Assembly (NCBI RefSeq): GCF_052857255.1
Contig: NC_135498.1
Span: 91,086,757 to 91,150,756, forward strand
DNA length: 64,000 nucleotides
Reading direction: 5' to 3'
From: Amblyomma americanum
Lineage: Eukaryota; Arthropoda; Arachnida; Ixodida; Ixodidae
The notes beneath the pieces are model-generated. The model was not told the origin of the DNA. It saw only the letters and a list, made by a program, of their open reading frames with translations, and did no database searches. Within the stretch, counting starts at the first letter, position 1. Each line of letters opens with the position of its first letter. Made by a program: the position numbers and the translations under genes. Shown piece by piece: positions 21,650 through 31,844 of this stretch.

Positions 21650-23515
21650 AGCGACTCAGGATTCGAGGTGAAACCCCAGGTTGAACCCCATAAGACCGAT
21701 CGAAACGTTTCATTTAATCTTCTTCAACACCTTCGTTCGTTCCCTTTACTCTTCGTTTACACCCTTTCATTCCTGCTTTACCATCGTTTTGCGCTATTTC
21801 CGAGTGGTTTCACCTTTATTTCATTCCGCCAATCTTCTTCCACCTCCTCCTCGAGCTTCACTGCTTATCGCTTGTAATTCTTCGTCACGTTTGCCCGCGT
21901 TCGCTTGCCGCCTACTTGCTCTGCAGTGCACTTTCCCCGCTCCAGATGGTGTTTTGCTCTATGTGCCTTTGGCTGGCAATGCATCCTCCGGGTGCCCCAC
22001 TAAGCGAAATGTTCGCGGTCGGCTGGGTGGGCAGTAGTACCCGCCTTTTGTAGACATTTTGCATATGTTTATGTCTCCGAGGTACGCGCTTACCCGCTTT
22101 TATTATCCCAACTCGCTTACAGCGCCACCCTTTCCCAACGACGACGCTCAAACTCGCTGAGTGCAACGACGCAACAACGCAGACGGCCGGCATTTCCCCT
22201 CCAGTATTCGACGGCAGTGCCGCGCGCGGCCAACCGCTTTTTTTCTTTTGCTTTAGCGCCTCCCATCGAAACCCGCTTCGCTCTTGCCACTACAAGTCCT
22301 AGAACACTGTAACCAGGTGTCATTGCTACGAGGAAAACACAGTCCATTTAGTGAGGCCTAAAAGCTTGAAAATCGCCGAATTATCTGAAAAACAGGGGTC
22401 AGTTATCGAATATACCTCTACGTGTAAGCGAGTGTGTTCGAAATAAAAGCGAACCGCTTCCATGTGAACGAGCTATCCCGTCGAATATTGCAGCGGCGAC
22501 TTGTATTTATTCGGAAGCGGGCGAGCTGGGCGCCGCCATCTTGTCAACGCATCCCGTAACGTGCCCGTAGCGTGCGCACGCAACGACACGATACGTGCGT
22601 ACGCACTCAAGCGGCCCAGCGGTGCGGAACGTTCTGCGCATGCGCACTCGCGACCAGCAAAGCTCCTGCGTACGTAAGCCTGTTGCGTACGGCCAACTAA
22701 AAGGGTCTAGTAAATCCACGTGCGCATGTATGTTTGTTATTCGTACAGGCTCACAGCAAGAGAAACCGCTTTAGAGGCTCCCTTGCATAACCCCGCCTGC
22801 ACTGTGCCATAATGTGGAATGCTGAATTCATATCAATATGATATTTTACAAAAAAAAATTCAAAAACCTGGTCTCTCGGTTTAATTATCTTTTTTTTTCC
22901 TTTGGAGTGGCTTTTAACGTGAAGCCTCATAAAAGCAGCGATCACTGAAGCATAGAAATACGCTTATAGCAGGTCTCGACCTCCAAGTAGCTTGGTTATC
23001 AAAATCGACATAGCACAGTGCCTAATCCGCTTATCACCACCTAATCTCCCATTCATCTTTTCTGAAAGCGATAGGCGGATTAGGCATGACCTTGCAGGCA
23101 CCTTTCTGATTGGGATATCAAGTGACGCCTAAGATGCTGGTCCGTGGTCTGGGCCTAAATGTGAGCGACAAAGTGTTGCCTTCCGGAAATTGTTGTTTTC
23201 TGCCGTCGCAGAAATATTCACGCACATACCATTTATGAATCTACAGAGAAACATGCCAGCCAGGAAAGAAACTGGCATGCATTCGGCGGGCCTATCCGAC
23301 GGAGATAGCAAAAATTAGTCTTTAATATCCCTTTGCATGATATAACACGTCATAGGCATTTCTTTAAATCGAACTTTATTTGACGCTTGTTCTTCTAACC
23401 CATCCCTGATATCCACTATCCATCGACACTCGGTTCAAATGGGGGCCCCTCTCCTCAGTTCACTTTCTTCATTACCTTCCACGGTAGCTACTGCCCGGAT
23501 CGTTCCCACGGCAAC
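21650..23515. other. No supported gene
   Basis: A GC-rich segment around 22540-22712 with CGTACG words ends in GGCCAACTAAAAG, inverted relative to 19347-19450. An imperfect 16-bp inverted pair (GCCTAATCCGCTTATC and GATAGGCGGATTAGGC) lies at about 23020 and 23069. No coding region was recognised. Confidence 0.45.
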
Positions 23516-23518
23516 GGT

Positions 23519-23576
23519 CGCCCAGTAGTTAGGGCGCTCGGCTACTGATCCAGGGTACACGGGTTCAATCCCTTTT
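23519..23576 (+). mobile_element. Ruka-type SINE head fragment
   Basis: Only the tRNA-like head is present (TTAGGGCGCTCGGCTACTGA, then CGGGTTCAATCCC). The body is absent. Confidence 0.65.
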
Positions 23577-23579
23577 ATT

Positions 23580-24330
23580 GGTCCTCTCAGAAAATGTAAA
23601 AACAACATAATAGAGAGATTGAACCCGGAGCACCAACGCTTTGCCAGGCTTAACGCCTGGCATAGCCTGCCCCCGGTCCTTAACCGCGGCCGAGCGGTCA
23701 CTGTAAACAAGCCGGACGTGCATCGTGTCCAGTCACTGTGCATTACGCGCACGGCTCACTACTCTAGCGCCTGGGATGGGGCGCCCATCGGCAACAGATT
23801 CGGCAAACTGCCGCGCAGAGCGACCCGGTGCGCATGTCAGCCGTTTAGGACTTGACGCAGCGCCGTTCCCAGGTACCAGTGGTGATGTTGGTGTAGGCGC
23901 TGCAAAGAGCGAATCGCCGTCCAGCGCGCGGGGGAGGGGTCAAGTAAAGAGAATGAAAATTAAATACATACATTGGAGAGGGCTTCAAAAGGGATGTAAA
24001 ACAACGGCGCCATGCCAGTTCTGCCTTTTGACACGACACAGAAGGAGTTGTTGAATGCACATTAATGGATCTTGCCTCTTAGTGAGCACATAACTATAAG
24101 CATTCTGCACGCTTCTCGATTTCCATAGCCTCTTCATGGACCCAAACATCACTATGGTCCCTATATGGTCCCCCTCCACTGCTCCGTGGAGGGTGGGGAC
24201 ATCCTTTGAAAGGGTCAGAGCCGCCTCGGCAAAAGCGCCAGCCATGTTTATGCTCACTCCCGCCTGCGTCAGTTCACGTTCGGCGGTCTGTTTCCCGTAG
24301 ACTGCAATTTTTCTTGGCCGCAAGACGAGG
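23580..24330. other. No supported gene
   Basis: A short hairpin, TGCCAGGC-TTAAC-GCCTGGCA, lies near 23642-23662 beside a tRNA-like GGGTTCAATC on the minus strand. Nothing else was recognised. Confidence 0.45.
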
Positions 24331-24335
24331 AAGAC

Positions 24336-24530
24336 ATGCCGCGCTGTTGCTTTACAGTGTCTAGAATATTCTAGGCACTACAGTTGCGTGCACAGATAAC
24401 TCCCGAAATGGCTGGAGAATGTTTGCGTTTCCGAGAGATGCGGGGAAAAAAAAAAAGCTCCTGTGGACTGTAAAGGTGAAACGTGACAAGTGGAAGCCGG
24501 CCAAGACTCTTTGTTTCTTTTCCTTGCTGC
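24336..24530 (+). pseudogene. THAP zinc-finger domain remnant
   Basis: An ATG at 24336 opens MPRCCFTV, matching the Cys-rich start of THAP domains, but a stop follows after 12 codons. In another frame, about 24424-24520, the sequence reads FPRDAGKKKK then LLWTVKVKRDKWKPAKT. This is the FP-x-D, Trp and K-W-x-P pattern of the THAP core. A poly-A run (24449-24458) lies inside it. THAP domains bind DNA and form the N-terminus of P-element-type transposases. A P-element-like transposase fragment on the same strand begins 2 kb downstream, so the two may be parts of one decayed element. Confidence 0.5.
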
Positions 24531-25017
24531 TTGCCCCACAGTTACGTGTACTGCTTTAAATTAATACTCAACGTCTGTGCATAAAAGGGCGTTAGAGTTT
24601 TTATAGGCAAGCGTTTCTATTTCGCGCATGATACTAGGTACGCTCTAGCCCTCTACCGCTCGCAATTTGTTTTCCTAAAGGTGCAAATGTCTTTGCTATT
24701 GATCGAAATGGATAAGAAAGCGAGCCCATCAGGGATCGTTACACCCTAGCGTTTATCCGATGTTCTGAAGATGACAGGTAAATGCACGAAGGCTGCGCGA
24801 CAAAGTATTCAAGTTTAAGATTCAGCCGGTTGAGCTGCAATATAATGACATCTATATATTTCGGGTTCTTTATTTTTATCTCCGGTATGGTAATTAGTAG
24901 TTCTAATACTAGACCAGTGATTGTTTTATACACCATTTGCAAAATTCCGAATGCCAACCTTCCTGAACAGCACTGTCCCTTCACCACGGCGGCCCGGCCT
25001 AGAAGTTGGGTGCAGCT

Positions 25018-25752
25018 CTATCATCATCATCATCATCATCATCATCAGCCTTACTACACCCACTGCAGGGCAAAGGCCTCTCCCATGTCTCTCCAATTAA
25101 CCCTATCCTTTGCCAGCTGCATCCACCCTTTGCCTGCAAACTTCTTAATCTCATCCGCCCATCCAACCTTCTGCCGCCCCCTGCTACGCTTACTTTCTCT
25201 TGGAACCCACTCCGTTACCCTTAAAGACCAGCGGTTATCTTGCCTTCGCCTTACATGCCCTGCCCAAGCCCATTTCTTTCTCTTGATTTCGTCTAGGATG
25301 TCATTAACCCGTGTTTGTTCCCTCACCCACTCTGCCCGCTTCCGATCTCTTAACGTTACATCTACCATTTTTCTTTCCATGGCTCGCTGCGTTGTCCTTA
25401 ATTTAAGCTGAACTCTTTTCGTTAGCCTCCACGTTTCTGCCCCGTAGGTGAGTACCGGTAAGATTATGCTGTTGTACACTTTCCTCTTCAGGGAAATTGG
25501 TAAACTGCCACTCATGATCTGCGAGAATTTGCCATATGCGCTCCACCCCATTCTTATACTTCTAGTTATCTCCCTCTCATGATCCGGATCAGCTGTCACT
25601 ACCTGCCCTAAGTAGACGTATTCCGGCACAATTTCTAGGCTCTCGCTGCCAATTGTGAACTGTTGTTCCCTTGCTAGGCTGTTGAACATTACCTTGGTTT
25701 TCTGCATGTTAATTTTTAGACCCAGCTCTGTATTAAGGCGAAATTCTTTCAT
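25018..25752 (-). mobile_element. 5'-truncated RTE-like LINE
   Basis: An open minus-strand frame of 232 codons covers the C-terminal end of an RTE-type reverse transcriptase. It contains INMQKTKVMFNSL, YVYLGQVVT, SIRMGWSAYGKFSQIM, the YGAETWRLTK box and KKWAWAGHVRRRQDNRW. It ends at 25054, followed by a (TGA)n-type trinucleotide tail (TCA repeats at 25021-25047 on the plus strand), as usual for RTE elements. The catalytic YADD part is missing by 5' truncation. The intact frame suggests a fairly recent insertion. Confidence 0.85.
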
Positions 25753-25754
25753 GG

Positions 25755-26065
25755 CTCATGATCGCGACCCCGTCCGTCCAGCCGTTACGCTCTTGCGTCA
25801 TTGGTAGTTCACTGCTCACGCGCGAGGTGGCGCCACCGGCGCGCGCGCCGCCTCCGCGCCAAACGGCTCGCGGCTGTCGACCGAGTGGGCTGTCGCGCAA
25901 CCTTCCTGTTAGCGCTCGCTTCAATGCAGTTTCAGAATGCGGGAGAACGCAGTCGTACTACTTCCCCAGCTACGCAGCGACCGAAGGTCAGTGAACGAAT
26001 GCGTCGGCGTCGGCTTAATGCTTCGTTCCGTCCGCCACACTATAGCTGTCAATCCAGTGGCGTCC
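25755..26065. other. No gene; GC-rich palindromic words
   Basis: Holds GGTGGCGCCACC followed by CGCGCGCGC near 25827, similar to 16559. No coding content was recognised. Confidence 0.45.
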
Positions 26066-26069
26066 ACTC

Positions 26070-26160
26070 TATAAAAAAAAAATCCTTGCGCACGGCGGGA
26101 TTCGAACCACCATCCTTCCGTTCCGCAGCCGTGCGTGCTAACGACTACTCAACTTACTTC
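26070..26160 (-). mobile_element. tRNA-like SINE head
   Basis: On the minus strand TAGTCGTTAGCACGCACGG resembles an A box. GGTGGTTCGAATCCCGCC follows as a B box at normal tRNA spacing, and then a T-run. No acceptor stem closes, so it is not a functional tRNA. Confidence 0.5.
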
Positions 26161-26546
26161 CTTACTCTTTCTTTACTGCATGGAAATAGTGCCGAAAAGA
26201 AAAGTCCACAGAAAAGTCTACAGTATCCGTATTTTTCCTGTGGAGAAAACAGTGTTGTGCCATATGATCCATTTATGTTGCTGGGACTAGTCTGTGGAAG
26301 AGTCGCATGATGGACCGCCACGCTGAATCACCTCGGTCGTCTAAATCTTTGTTTCGTGAACAATGCGCTTTGGTGCGGCGTGGATATGCTGGCCTGCAAT
26401 AGCCGCCTAGCTCGCTCCCCTATCTGGATGCATGTGTGTGCCTCCCAGACTTTTGATGTTTTGGAAGGAATGGATACGCAGGGGTAAGGTGGTCTGGTGT
26501 TTTCTTGTACGCCACTTACTTCCTGCCAACGCATATGTTGTAATAA

Positions 26547-26954
26547 TTGTACTTAAATAGCATCTTAACCAGGCATCAGTGGCACCGCACTTTAGGTCAA
26601 CAAAGTGCCCCCATGAACTTTTTCCAATATTTTAAGCCTCATACCACTTTTCTTATGAAACTAGAACTTGCACGTGCTAACCCAGAGCTCGAAAAAGAAA
26701 GGGAGCTAAAGCTCGCGCCAGAACTTTCTGAAGCACATGTTTCCTTAGGACATTTCACAAGGGTGAAAGTGGGACTAGCAGTGTACTTTTCCAGAGAGAC
26801 CCCCGCTGCAATCCGGTACTTGATGAAAGAACAAATACTGAAGCATGAAGCCGAAACCACAGCATGGTTTTTAGAACTTGTATGGAAGTGGTATACATGG
26901 ATTGCACGTGACGTCACATCCGCCTGCTCGTTGACCCGGCGACCATGCTTGTGA
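26547..26954 (+). pseudogene. P-element-like (THAP9-type) transposase fragment
   Basis: A 135-codon frame contains TTFLMKLELARANPELEKE, LGHFTRVKVGLAVYFSRET, AIRYLMKEQILKHEAETTA and WFLELVWKWYTWIAR. This order and wording match the region just after the catalytic start of P-element-type transposases found in many arthropods (recalled pattern; no search done). N- and C-terminal parts are missing. Similarity stops near 26905, just before the YqaJ/DDE transposon. Only residues from about 25 to 120 of the frame look homologous. Confidence 0.55.
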
Positions 26955-27057
26955 CCCAGTCGCTCAGTCTTCGTTCAGTGCTGTGCTGCCGCGGATGCTT
27001 TCAAATTCGTGGCACCGGCACCGTTCACAGCTCTTCTTCATCCGATTTGTGTCTGCT

Positions 27058-29566
27058 ATGGCGCCGCATGAACCTTTAAACGCGGGTTATTACTCTGAAC
27101 TCATCGGCAGTATTCGCCTTCGTTACGAAGACAAGTTGAAACTGTGCGATGATATCGATCCATACACGCTGCGGCCCGGAGTGGACACAAGTGCCGATGT
27201 GAGTGGCTTCCCCGAGATTTCGCACGGCGACATCGTCAAGTATATTGTGTTTTCCGCGAACTTTGTGACTTTGGAAAACATGAAAGCGTACAAAGCTTTG
27301 GAGTCCCACAATTATTTTACAAGCGGCTGGGTGAAGCACCTTTTTGCCAAGGAATTCCAGGACGGCAAAGTTGTCCTGCTCGGCGAGGTAAGCATTACGA
27401 ATCCATTTGATGATTGTAAACCTTGTTAATCTGTATGAGCAAAGCTGTGACGAATGGTCCGTACGCCGTTTGCGCTAGGCGCTCTGTGCGGCGCATCTGA
27501 AGCGCGACATTCGGTTATGTATGTACGCGAGCACGTGAAGTGCCCGCAAAGCGTGAAAGGAGGCGGAAAAACCTTATCGATTCCAAAAAACAAACAGAAA
27601 AACGGAACTTGAGGTCAAATCTAGGTGATCAGAATACTTTGCTTCGTGATGACCTCGGTGGCTCGCTCGAGGACCCGGCGTTGAACAGCCAAGTCCGAGC
27701 TGGGCAGCGCAGTCTCCCACAGATTAAAAGAACCGAGTTGCAGCTCCCATTATGTGCCTTTGTTTTTATTTTCCACAGTCTGAATGGCATTGCAAATGAG
27801 CAGGTTCAGACAGACAAGTTCGTGCACCGCAACTCTGAAAAAAAAAAAACGGCTCAAATGTTTTGTTCTAAGACGACATCCCTAGGCAAAGTGCAACTGA
27901 ACCGCAGCAATTTTGAAACGATAGGTCAGTAAAGCCGACGTTTTTTCTCGTTGTCTTCGCAGGTGAACCACTCACAGAGGCTGGGGCACAAACCTCTCCA
28001 AGTGTGGATTTTGTGCAAGGATGGCGCTGTGATCACTGCGCACTGCACATGTATGGCTGGAGCAGGGGAAGCATGCTCCCATGTTGGAGCCTGTTTGTTT
28101 GCAGTTGAGACCGGCATCAAATTGATGAAGTCAAGAAGTTGCACCCAGAAGGATAATATGTGGCTGCCCGCTTATGTCGAAAAAGTACAATATAAGCGAC
28201 TCAAGGACATAAACTTCACATCATCTAAAGGGAAAAAGCGGCAGCTTGATAGCAATTCCTTTGAGGCAGGTCCAGTCAAGGAGCGGGCTCATGTCCCGCC
28301 ACTTTCAGAGCAGGAGCGTACCAAGCTTTACGGCTCAATTCAGGATGCCGGCATTGTTCCTTCAATTTTTTCAGTCCTCCCCGGATATGATGGACACTTT
28401 CAAAATCCTGTACCGATGCATGATGCCCGTTTGAGAAACCTCTACTCCGAAGAAATGTTGGCGCATGATTTGGATGTTTTGGTTAAGAAAGCCAATGATG
28501 TCATGCCATCAATAATTATAAGTCAAGTTCAGAAGGGTAGCGGATCGGGCTAGTTGGTGCAGATTTGACATTTTCAGAAGCGCTAAAACACCGAGGACGC
28601 AGAGGGAACAGAAAGGGACGAGCGCTCGTCCCTGTCTGTTCCCTCTGCGTCCTCGGTGTTTTAGCGCTTCTGAAAATGTCAAATTATAAGTGAAGAGACC
28701 GTAAAGGCCGTTGAAGCTTTGACAAGGCAACAGAGCAGCTCGTCTAATTGGTTTTTGTACCGAGCGGCCAGGGTGACTGCTTCTGTAATGAAAAGGGTGT
28801 GCCACACAAGCATTGATAACCCTAGCATATCACTGCTAAAACTGATATGCTACCCTGAAAAGCAGTCGCTGAAGACGCCTGCCATCACATGGGGAGTGAA
28901 AAATGAGCCCCGTGCCTTCAGGGCATAGCAAACCAGTGAAGCCGAGAAGCACGACATGTTCAAGTGCTCCAAGTCGGGGCTGCACCTGAGGACAAGATAT
29001 CCGTTTGTTGGAGCAACACCAGACGGTCTTGTTTGTTGCGCATGCTGTGGGAAGGGTGTTGTGAACTTAAGTGCCCATTTTCGCTCAGGGAAGTGAAGGA
29101 CGTTACAGAGATGGCTACTGCAGGTTCCTGCCTGGAAACTGTCAATGGTGTAGTCCAGCTACGGCGACAACACGGATATTTCTACCAAGTGCAGACACAA
29201 ATGGCTGTATGTGATGTTCAGTGGTGCGACTTCGTGGTGTGGACACCTAATTTGTTGCACGTGGAGAGAATACAGAAAGAAAGGCACTTTTGTGAGGAAA
29301 TTCTGGCTGCTGGAAGAAAATTCTTCATTCATGCAATCCTGCCCGAGCTTTTCAGCACCTACTTCACCAGGCAGCATGCTGGTCCAGTGGTAAACTCTCC
29401 CAGTGATGTCTACTGTTTTTGCCGTGGACCAGAAACTGGAAAGATGGTTGCTTGCGACAACGCATCCTGCCACTACAAATGGTTCCACTTTTCATGCGTG
29501 GCACTCAAGCGAGCACAAAAAACTACACTGTGGTTTTGTCCAGAGTGCAAAGGTCCCAAAGGCTAA
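27058..29566 (+). pseudogene. SWIM + YqaJ nuclease + PHD finger protein, broken
   Basis: Accessory gene of the transposon. Exon 1 (27058-27387) starts MAPHEPLNAGYYSELIGSI and ends at a GAG/GTAAGC donor; exon 2 starts at 27963 after TTCGCAG. Exon 2 has a SWIM zinc finger (CTCMAGAGEACSH), then a YqaJ-type nuclease: WFLYRAARVTASVMKRV, ITWGVKNEPRAF, VGATPDGLVC with the catalytic-type Asp, and LKCPF of the ExK motif. A C4HC3 PHD finger follows (YCFCRG, ACDNASC, WFHFSC, WFCPEC), ending at 29566. Breaks: a 158-bp palindromic insertion at 28524-28681; a TAG at 28926-28928 where the family usually has Tyr; and a 1-nt loss near 29061 that removes the Glu of ExK. YqaJ proteins are lambda-exonuclease-like; their role in transposition is not established. 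Confidence 0.75.
28524..28681. mobile_element. Palindromic insertion in the YqaJ gene
   Basis: The 158-bp insert is flanked by the 10-bp direct repeat AATTATAAGT (28514-28523 and 28682-28691). It begins with a GGGCTAGTTGGTGCA-type head. From 28564 to 28683 it is a palindrome with two 60-bp arms, one mismatched pair and no loop, centred on AGCGCT. Removing the insert and one repeat restores the YqaJ reading frame. The insertion nested at 38027-38376 has a similar GGGCTTGTTGGTGCA head on its minus strand. Confidence 0.9.
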
Positions 29567-29709
29567 GCAACCTGTAACACAACTTGGACAGCTGCCTCAT
29601 GTTTCAACCTTGGAAGTGCGTCTTGAGGCTGGAACACACGTGGCCCATATGGGACACGCTGAAATCTGGCGTTGAGAAATGACAATGCCGTCAGCAGATT
29701 CTGAGTTTG

Positions 29710-29849
29710 CTTTATTCAGACATGCAGGAGCAGGACTCACAATCACTTATCCACTGAGGCCGAAGCCTGCTGTCCAGTGCTTTATTCAGACATGCTGAAG
29801 CAGGATTCACAATCACTCATCCACTGAGGCTGAAGCCTGCTGTCCAGTG
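29710..29849. repeat. 70-bp tandem duplication at the transposase 3' end
   Basis: The 70-bp unit 29710-29779 is repeated at 29780-29849 with few changes. The right unit contains the last transposase codons and stop. Each unit holds TTTATT, an AATAAA poly(A) signal on the minus strand, so the duplication also doubled the signal. Confidence 0.85.
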
Positions 29850-31217
29850 GCGTCCTTTGGTGCAGCAACAATTGATGCACACAAGTTAGATAGCACACAA
29901 CACACAGTTACAATTTTGTCGAGTGGTGCGACTTCATCTCCTGGCCGGCACACAACGTAATCGATTGGCACGACAGACTTCAGAAAAATAAACTTATTCC
30001 TAATGAGTCCAATTACTCTTTCCACGTGTATTCGCACGTTTGCGAGCTTTCTTGTGCTCTGCACATCTTCTGCTGAAAGTTGTTTCTTTCCCCTGGTAAA
30101 CGCTGGCACGTGAAGCTTTGCACAGTAGAAACCAACGCTTTCGCTGATGTTAAAACCCCTGTCTGCGAGTACAACGTCTCCAGGCACCAAGTTGTCCAAA
30201 AACCCACAGTATGTTTGTCACTTGCCCTGCCTCCCCAACCTTCGGACATATATGTAACAACACCTTGTGGAGCAATCCCAATCAGGAACTTGGCTGTATT
30301 GCTACCTTTATACTGGGACCATGTTTCACATCTTGGAATATACGATGATGGCCTTTCTATCTTGATTTCGAAGCAATCGATGATGACTGCTACATTCGCA
30401 CCAAACGAGTCGTAGAATGCCTGTGGCATTGTCTTTTGCAAAGCATCTCGTGTGGGCCAGATTATTTCATCTTTAAGTCTGCAATACGCCACGTGCAGCC
30501 ACTTGTCGAAAATGCGCGATACTGTAGCCTCTGAAATATTGAACCGAAATGCAAGGTCAGCGTTATGCAGATTTACTTTTAGCTTCATCATGAACAGCAC
30601 GAATTCTTGAAATTTTGTGAGCTTATTGTTGACATTGTGTGAAATGAAGCTTGCTAGTGCTTCGAACACAGCAAATAAAACAGCAAAGTTTGGCATCCCA
30701 GTGTACAGTCGCACCTTTGCTTCACAACTTTTCAGTGAGTCTTCAGTCACCTCGAGCTGCTCTTTCTCTTTCTGCAATGTGTACAGATGTTCATTCAGCA
30801 CTACAGAATGCTGCTCCAGTGCCTGTATGTCTTGCATGGTCATGTCGGTTTGAACAGCGATTCCTGTATAAAAAAAAAGTTTATAAGCTCGTAAACTAGA
30901 GTGGCAGCCAGCGAAACTGCATGCTGGCTAGGCATCACAAGCACTAGGTAAGCGGACCAACGCACCAAAGGTCTTGGAATGCATCGTAAGCAAAAACAAA
31001 TGACCATGCATTACTATGAAAAAAAAAATGCCTACTGACCTGTCTCATTTTCATCGGCGCTGACTTCCTCGGCTTGCGGTGGCTGTGGGGAATCGGGACA
31101 GGCACGCGGCGACGCCTCCGATGCCACTGCTGTCGCTTCAACATCGGCCCGTCGCTTGTGAGCGAGTCTTTTTGCTCTGCGATCGTGCCGCGCGGAATCA
31201 GCAATGTCTTCTATCAT
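29813..31217 (-). pseudogene. DDE transposase (DDE_Tnp_4 type), one frameshift
   Basis: Exon 1 (31217-31040) starts MIEDIADSARHDRRAKR and ends at a G/GTCAGT donor. Exon 2 starts at 30863 after TATACAG and keeps the frame (TGIAVQTD). Then come a coiled-coil-like stretch, a helix-turn-helix (FRFNISEATVSRIFDKWL), and the first catalytic Asp (VAVIIDCFEIKIERPSS). SQYKGSNTAKFLIGI and [14 protein letters not shown] follow, then the second Asp ([10 protein letters not shown]) and the catalytic Glu ([16 protein letters not shown]), ending at 29813. The frame shifts by one nucleotide at a five-A run (30198-30202, plus strand), between DKHTVGF and DNLVPGD. All three acidic residues are present, so the gene is nearly intact. 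A homopolymer sequencing error could mimic the break. Confidence 0.8.
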
Positions 31218-31616
31218 GCTGTTTCGGTTTTATCCACTGAATGATGGCTGCGATGTCAAGTTGATGTTTCTGTTACGTGATCCGCTATAAAAAGTGTACT
31301 CGAAATATAATCGCTTTTATGTGTAGTCTTAATTCACTACGACATTTAATCCAGCTTCTTCCAAGACCTGTATTGAAAAAAATGACCTGTCAGCGATTAT
31401 ATTACCTTTTCTAGTGAATCACGTGACAAAAACATCAACTTGACGTCACAGTATTCGTTCGGTCGATGAAACTGAAACAGCGTCAAAAAGATCTTCAATT
31501 ATAAACTGTTTAGCAGTCGTACGCAAGTACCACAGAGGGCCCCATGTATACGGATGTCTAAGGAATCGTTTGAAAGAAGAAAACACGCAAGCAAAATTTT
31601 GGTGCCTATATAGTCC
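31218..31616. repeat. Terminal inverted-repeat region of the transposon
   Basis: Starting right at the transposase ATG, 31218-31310 contains GCTGTTTCGGTTTTATCCAC and GATGTCAAGTTGATGTTTCT. 31395-31490 holds the inverse of these (AACATCAACTTGACGTCA and GATGAAACTGAAACAGC). A terminal segment with GCAAAATTTTGGTGCC follows. The whole arrangement matches the foldback element at 58442-58978. Confidence 0.8.
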
Positions 31617-31840
31617 TTAATGCGCTCGACTACTAAACCGGAGTACCAGGGTTCGAACCCAACTGCGGCGGCAACGTTTCAATGGAGGAAAAACGCAAAA
31701 ATGGGGTTTTATGTGTGCAATGTCAGCGAACGTTAAAAATCCCCAGGTGGTCGAAATTATTCTGAAGCCCTTCATTACGGCATTTCTCTCTTTCCCTACT
31801 CTACTGATTCGCCCGCGGCGCGGTTGAGGTGTCTTGCTAA
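31617..31840 (+). mobile_element. Ruka-type SINE, diverged, split by the transposon
   Basis: It begins at TTAATGCGCTCGACTACTAA, corresponding to the A-box region of Ruka after its TTAA, then GGGTTCGAACCC and the body with CCCCAGGTGGTCGAAATTAT. The first ~20 bp of the head are missing, as expected if the transposon inserted at TTAA. Confidence 0.8.
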
Positions 31841-31844
31841 AAGA

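Larger units (their letters stand above)
26950..31616. mobile_element. Two-gene DNA transposon with YqaJ partner, ISL2EU-like, decayed
   Basis: The element carries convergent genes: a SWIM-YqaJ-PHD protein on the plus strand and a DDE transposase on the minus strand, meeting near 29570-29810. A DDE_Tnp_4-type transposase with a YqaJ nuclease partner is the layout I know for ISL2EU (IS4EU) elements. The right end is at 31616 next to TTAA (31617-31620), inside a Ruka SINE, and the terminal sequence on the reverse strand starts GGACTATATAGGCACC. The left end was not found: sequence before about 26905 is P-element-like and no matching terminal repeat is visible. The left boundary given is approximate. 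Confidence 0.65.

Noticed and set aside
25021..25047. TCA repeat as a stand-alone microsatellite
   Set aside because: It directly follows the LINE stop codon and is better read as the RTE tail.
26070..26160. Minus-strand tRNA gene with A and B boxes
   Set aside because: The B box is good but acceptor and anticodon arms do not pair; better explained as a SINE head.
26880..26905. TATACATGGATT match as the left terminal repeat of the YqaJ/DDE transposon
   Set aside because: The match is 12 bp within P-element-like coding sequence, and the outer terminal sequence does not match.
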